A DNA stretch of 5,371 nt from Acidobacteriota bacterium (lineage in GTDB: Bacteria > Planctomycetota > Phycisphaerae > WQYP01 > JAJZKJ01). Position numbers and translations under genes: made by a program. Under the pieces are notes generated by a model. That model was not told the origin of the DNA and searched no databases. It was given only the letters and a program-made list of their open reading frames with translations. The stretch spans positions 1 through 5,371 of the forward strand of contig JAJZKJ010000191.1 of NCBI GenBank assembly GCA_021804195.1. Direction: 5' to 3'. Positions 5,127 to 5,371 of the stretch are shown here, one piece after another. How positions within the stretch are numbered: the stretch's first letter is position 1; each line of letters starts with the position of its first letter.

Positions 5127-5371
5127 GAGTGGCCGCGGCGCGGCTGCATCAGGGGTGGGGCCAAGCCCCCCTATTGCCCCTTCAAGCAACATGCGCTTGA
5201 GTGGGCCATCCTTACTTTCGTTTTCCCGAATTGGAAATCTTAACACCCCCCTAAAGGAGTGCCCCCCCAACAGGGCATTGACCCAATCCGGGGTAATCGC
5301 TTTACGTATCAGGATGCAATTCAATTCATTTGGCCGAGCTTACACTTGTGCGCGAGGGTGGAAAAACCGTA
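5127..5371. other. Intergenic region without a recognisable gene
   Basis: This stretch is less GC-rich than the genes from about 5181 onward. It contains C6, C4, C6 and C7 runs (5166-5171, 5177-5180, 5246-5251, 5262-5268) and an imperfect GC hairpin (5152-5180). A minus-strand frame (5324-5121, 67 codons) and a + strand frame starting at ATG 5314 and open to the window end are present. Neither has a recognised domain or a convincing ribosome binding site; the + strand one could be the start of a gene continuing beyond the window. No tRNA, insertion-sequence end or transposase similarity was seen by eye. Confidence 0.4.
5152..5180. repeat. Imperfect GC-rich inverted repeat upstream of the minus-strand cluster
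   Basis: GGGGC (5157-5161) pairs with GCCCC (5165-5169) over a CAA loop. An outer GGGG (5152-5155) can pair with CCCC (5177-5180) across an asymmetric internal loop. No U tract follows on either strand, so it is not a standard terminator. It lies about 26 bases upstream of the candidate promoter. Confidence 0.45.

Noticed and set aside
5166..5268. G-quadruplex formed by minus-strand G runs
   Set aside because: The four runs fall into two pairs about 65 bases apart, too far for a canonical quadruplex loop.
5278..5306. + strand TTGACC followed 17 bases later by TTTACG as a promoter
   Set aside because: The -10 match is poor and the downstream frame cannot be judged because it leaves the window.
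5121..5324. 67-codon minus-strand frame upstream of the crotonase gene
   Set aside because: There is no clear ribosome binding site, and it crosses homopolymer runs and an inverted repeat. It is kept only as a possible repeat remnant, not as a gene.

Overview
The window is a high-GC bacterial chromosomal segment, most likely from an Acidobacteriota member or relative. Three things suggest this: the C-terminal pattern of the helix-hairpin-helix fragment at the left edge, the small coiled-coil protein with an 'LSPEGRARISEAAKRRW' motif, and the M48 protease subtype. The assignment is an inference from family resemblance, since no marker gene here fixes the taxon.

Layout. Bases 2-192 (+) hold the tail of a helix-hairpin-helix protein. 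Its reading frame appears broken at a G5 run near the window edge. Bases 193-369 are a convergent intergenic gap with one clear hairpin (308-327). Everything from 370 to 5083 is on the minus strand. In transcription order it runs: enoyl-CoA hydratase family protein (5083-4295), ribH lumazine synthase (4264-3710), a degenerate receiver-domain protein (3713-3291), mnmE tRNA-modification GTPase (3244-1859), a secreted M48 zinc protease (1842-769), and, after a 162-base gap, a 78-residue coiled-coil protein (606-370). Bases 5084-5371 are mostly non-coding, with a candidate extended -10 promoter for the cluster and several G/C homopolymer runs.

How the genes work together. The first five minus-strand genes are tightly packed (gaps of 30, 46 and 16 bases, and one 4-base ATGA overlap), which suggests a single transcript starting just upstream of the crotonase gene. 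The functions are a mix of housekeeping tasks: acyl-CoA metabolism, riboflavin synthesis, wobble-uridine modification and envelope proteolysis. One biochemical link is possible: MnmE acts with the FAD enzyme MnmG, and RibH feeds flavin synthesis. Neither mnmG nor nusB, frequent neighbours of mnmE and ribH, is present. The last small gene probably has its own promoter.

I see no mobile element, CRISPR array, RNA gene or evident new multi-gene system. The points most worth a second look are the broken helix-hairpin-helix gene, the receiver-like protein coupled to ribH, the 19-bp in-frame repeat in the small protein, and the unexplained right-hand intergenic region.
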